Shown: in pieces, positions 5,855 to 6,739 of the stretch
Numbering within the stretch: position 1 is the first letter of the stretch
Layout: every line of letters begins with the position of its first letter
Assembly: GCA_002505355.1 (NCBI GenBank)
Contig: DAUW01000008.1
Location: forward strand, 1 to 6,739
Source: Euryarchaeota archaeon UBA229
GTDB lineage: Archaea; Thermoplasmatota; Poseidoniia; Poseidoniales; Poseidoniaceae
Direction: 5' to 3'
DNA length: 6,739 nt
Notes under the pieces: generated by a model
Database searches by the model: none
What the model was told of the DNA's origin: nothing
Seen by the model: only the letters and a program-made list of their open reading frames with translations
Program-made: the position numbers and the translations under genes

Positions 5855-6739
5855 ATGACAATGCAAGTAGTTAACAGAAAAGGTGAAAGAGAGGACGTTA
5901 GATTTGATGCAATACACGAAAAATTATCCAGTTTAACCAATGGCTTAGACACCAATTGGGTTGATGCAGCCAACTTAACTAAACTCACCATAGAGGGTTT
6001 GTATGACGGAGTTACAACCAGAGAGCTTGACCAACTTGCCGCTGAAACCGCAGCATCACTCGCCTCCCATCACCCTGACTACAGCAAACTAGCCGCCAGG
6101 ATTTGCGTCGATGATTTGCACCGCTCAACCAAGGACAGTTTTACTGATGTAATCACCGACCTTAGAGAGTTTATCGACCCAGAATCAGGCGAGCATGCAC
6201 CGTTAATCTCACAAGAGGTCTACGATATTATAATGGCCAATAAAGACACGCTAAATAACTACATAGACTACAATAGGGATTTTACCTACGATTATTTTGG
6301 ATTCAAAACGCTAGAGCGTTCTTACCTTTTGAAACTCAATGGCGAAGTTGCTGAAAGACCTCAGCATATGCTAATGAGAGTTGCTGTTGGAATTCACCAT
6401 CAAGACATCGAAAAGGCTCTAGAGACTTATGACTTGATGAGCCAAGGTTACTTTACTCACGCAACACCAACGCTGTTCAACTCGGGAACCCCGACTCCAC
6501 AGATGTCTTCCTGCTTCCTCTTAACAATGCAGGACGACTCCCTTGTCGGTATATACGATACGCTGAAACAGTGCGCATTAATTTCTAAGTCTGCTGGAGG
6601 AATTGGCCTATCAATTCATCACATTCGCTCTAAAGGGTCCTACATCAAAGGGACAAACGGCGAAAGTAATGGAATAGTTCCAATGCTAAGAGTATTCAAT
6701 GATACAGCAAGATACGTTGACCAAGGTGGAGGTAAGAGA
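5855..6739 (+). CDS. nrdA: Class I ribonucleotide reductase large subunit (R1), N-terminal 295 residues
   Basis: R1 binds the NDP substrates and allosteric nucleotides and carries the active-site cysteines. The fragment begins with an ATP-cone (about residues 3-92: VVNRKGEREDVRFDAIHEKL, then GLYDGVTTRELDQLAAETAA and HPDYSKLAARI), the activity-control domain. It continues into the catalytic barrel with DYFGFKTLERSYLL (146-159), AERPQHMLMRVAVGIH (166-181), FTHATPTLFNSGT (200-212), Cys220 in QMSSCFLL (the redox cysteine equivalent to human Cys218), ISKSAGGIG (243-251) and ARYVDQGGGKR at the edge. The catalytic thiyl cysteine and C-terminal redox pair lie past 6739. Like NrdB it is of eukaryotic type. 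The start is ATG 5855 (in-frame TAA at 5831); ATG 5861 is an alternative that matches the human N-terminus. The ribosome binding site is weak (GGGGG at 5843-5847), suggesting coupling to nrdB. Confidence 0.96.
   Translation, partial: MTMQVVNRKGEREDVRFDAIHEKLSSLTNGLDTNWVDAANLTKLTIEGLYDGVTTRELDQLAAETAASLASHHPDYSKLAARICVDDLHRSTKDSFTDVITDLREFIDPESGEHAPLISQEVYDIIMANKDTLNNYIDYNRDFTYDYFGFKTLERSYLLKLNGEVAERPQHMLMRVAVGIHHQDIEKALETYDLMSQGYFTHATPTLFNSGTPTPQMSSCFLLTMQDDSLVGIYDTLKQCALISKSAGGIGLSIHHIRSKGSYIKGTNGESNGIVPMLRVFNDTARYVDQGGGKR

Noticed and set aside
5806..5874. 22-codon plus-strand ORF (starts MERRYSEF) in the nrdB-nrdA gap, overlapping the nrdA start
   Set aside because: There is no ribosome binding site before its ATG and it is too short to judge. 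The purine run GGAGAGGAGA at 5808-5817 is inside it and is not at a useful distance from any start codon.
1..6739. CRISPR arrays, tRNA/rRNA genes, insertion sequences, attachment sites
   Set aside because: I looked for repeated spacers, cloverleaf-like segments, transposase motifs and terminal repeats and saw none. The window reads as ordinary housekeeping gene content.

Overview
The window carries eight protein-coding genes. Six lie on the minus strand (positions 1-4480) and two on the plus strand (4755-6739), and the two blocks diverge from a 274-base intergenic region. The organism looks like an archaeon, perhaps a marine planktonic euryarchaeon (Marine Group II / Poseidoniales-like). The reasons are TATA-like boxes 32-41 bases upstream of start codons, which imply short leaders of about 10 bases; GGTGA/GGAGGTGA Shine-Dalgarno elements on some other genes; a SAP-domain protein; and a strikingly eukaryote-like class I ribonucleotide reductase. 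No rRNA or other taxonomic marker is present, so this assignment is an inference of moderate to low confidence, and a bacterial source is not excluded.

Minus strand, in transcription order from 4480 down to 1: dUTPase (dut); a five-pass membrane protein with a long cytoplasmic coiled coil and a distinctive C-terminal tail; octanoyltransferase (lipB); a PLP-dependent class I/II aminotransferase with a TTG start and a strong ribosome binding site; flavin prenyltransferase (ubiX); and the N-terminal part of a SAP-domain protein that runs off the left edge. Gaps are 15-56 bases, so much of this block may be co-transcribed. A good TATA box between dut and the membrane-protein gene suggests a second internal promoter.

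Plus strand: nrdB (complete) and nrdA (first 295 codons, running off the right edge) encode the small and large subunits of an aerobic class I ribonucleotide reductase. All diiron ligands and the radical tyrosine of NrdB are present. They keep the spacing of human RRM2, as I recall it, at a constant offset of 47.

The divergent region is the most interesting part. The dUTPase makes dUMP, the dTMP precursor, and removes dUTP; it faces the reductase that makes all deoxynucleotides. Between them lie a perfect 8-base inverted repeat (4508-4515 / 4526-4533) overlapping the dut TATA box, two candidate TATA boxes for the nrd operon, and an unrecognised 56-codon ORF (4591-4761). That ORF has its own GGTGA element and overlaps the nrdB start by 7 bases. 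The leader also has a CACCTC segment that could pair with either of two GAGGT elements, one of them the nrdB ribosome binding site. Together these suggest co-regulation of the two dNTP genes by a site-specific regulator, possibly with a translated leader. All of that is inference from sequence.
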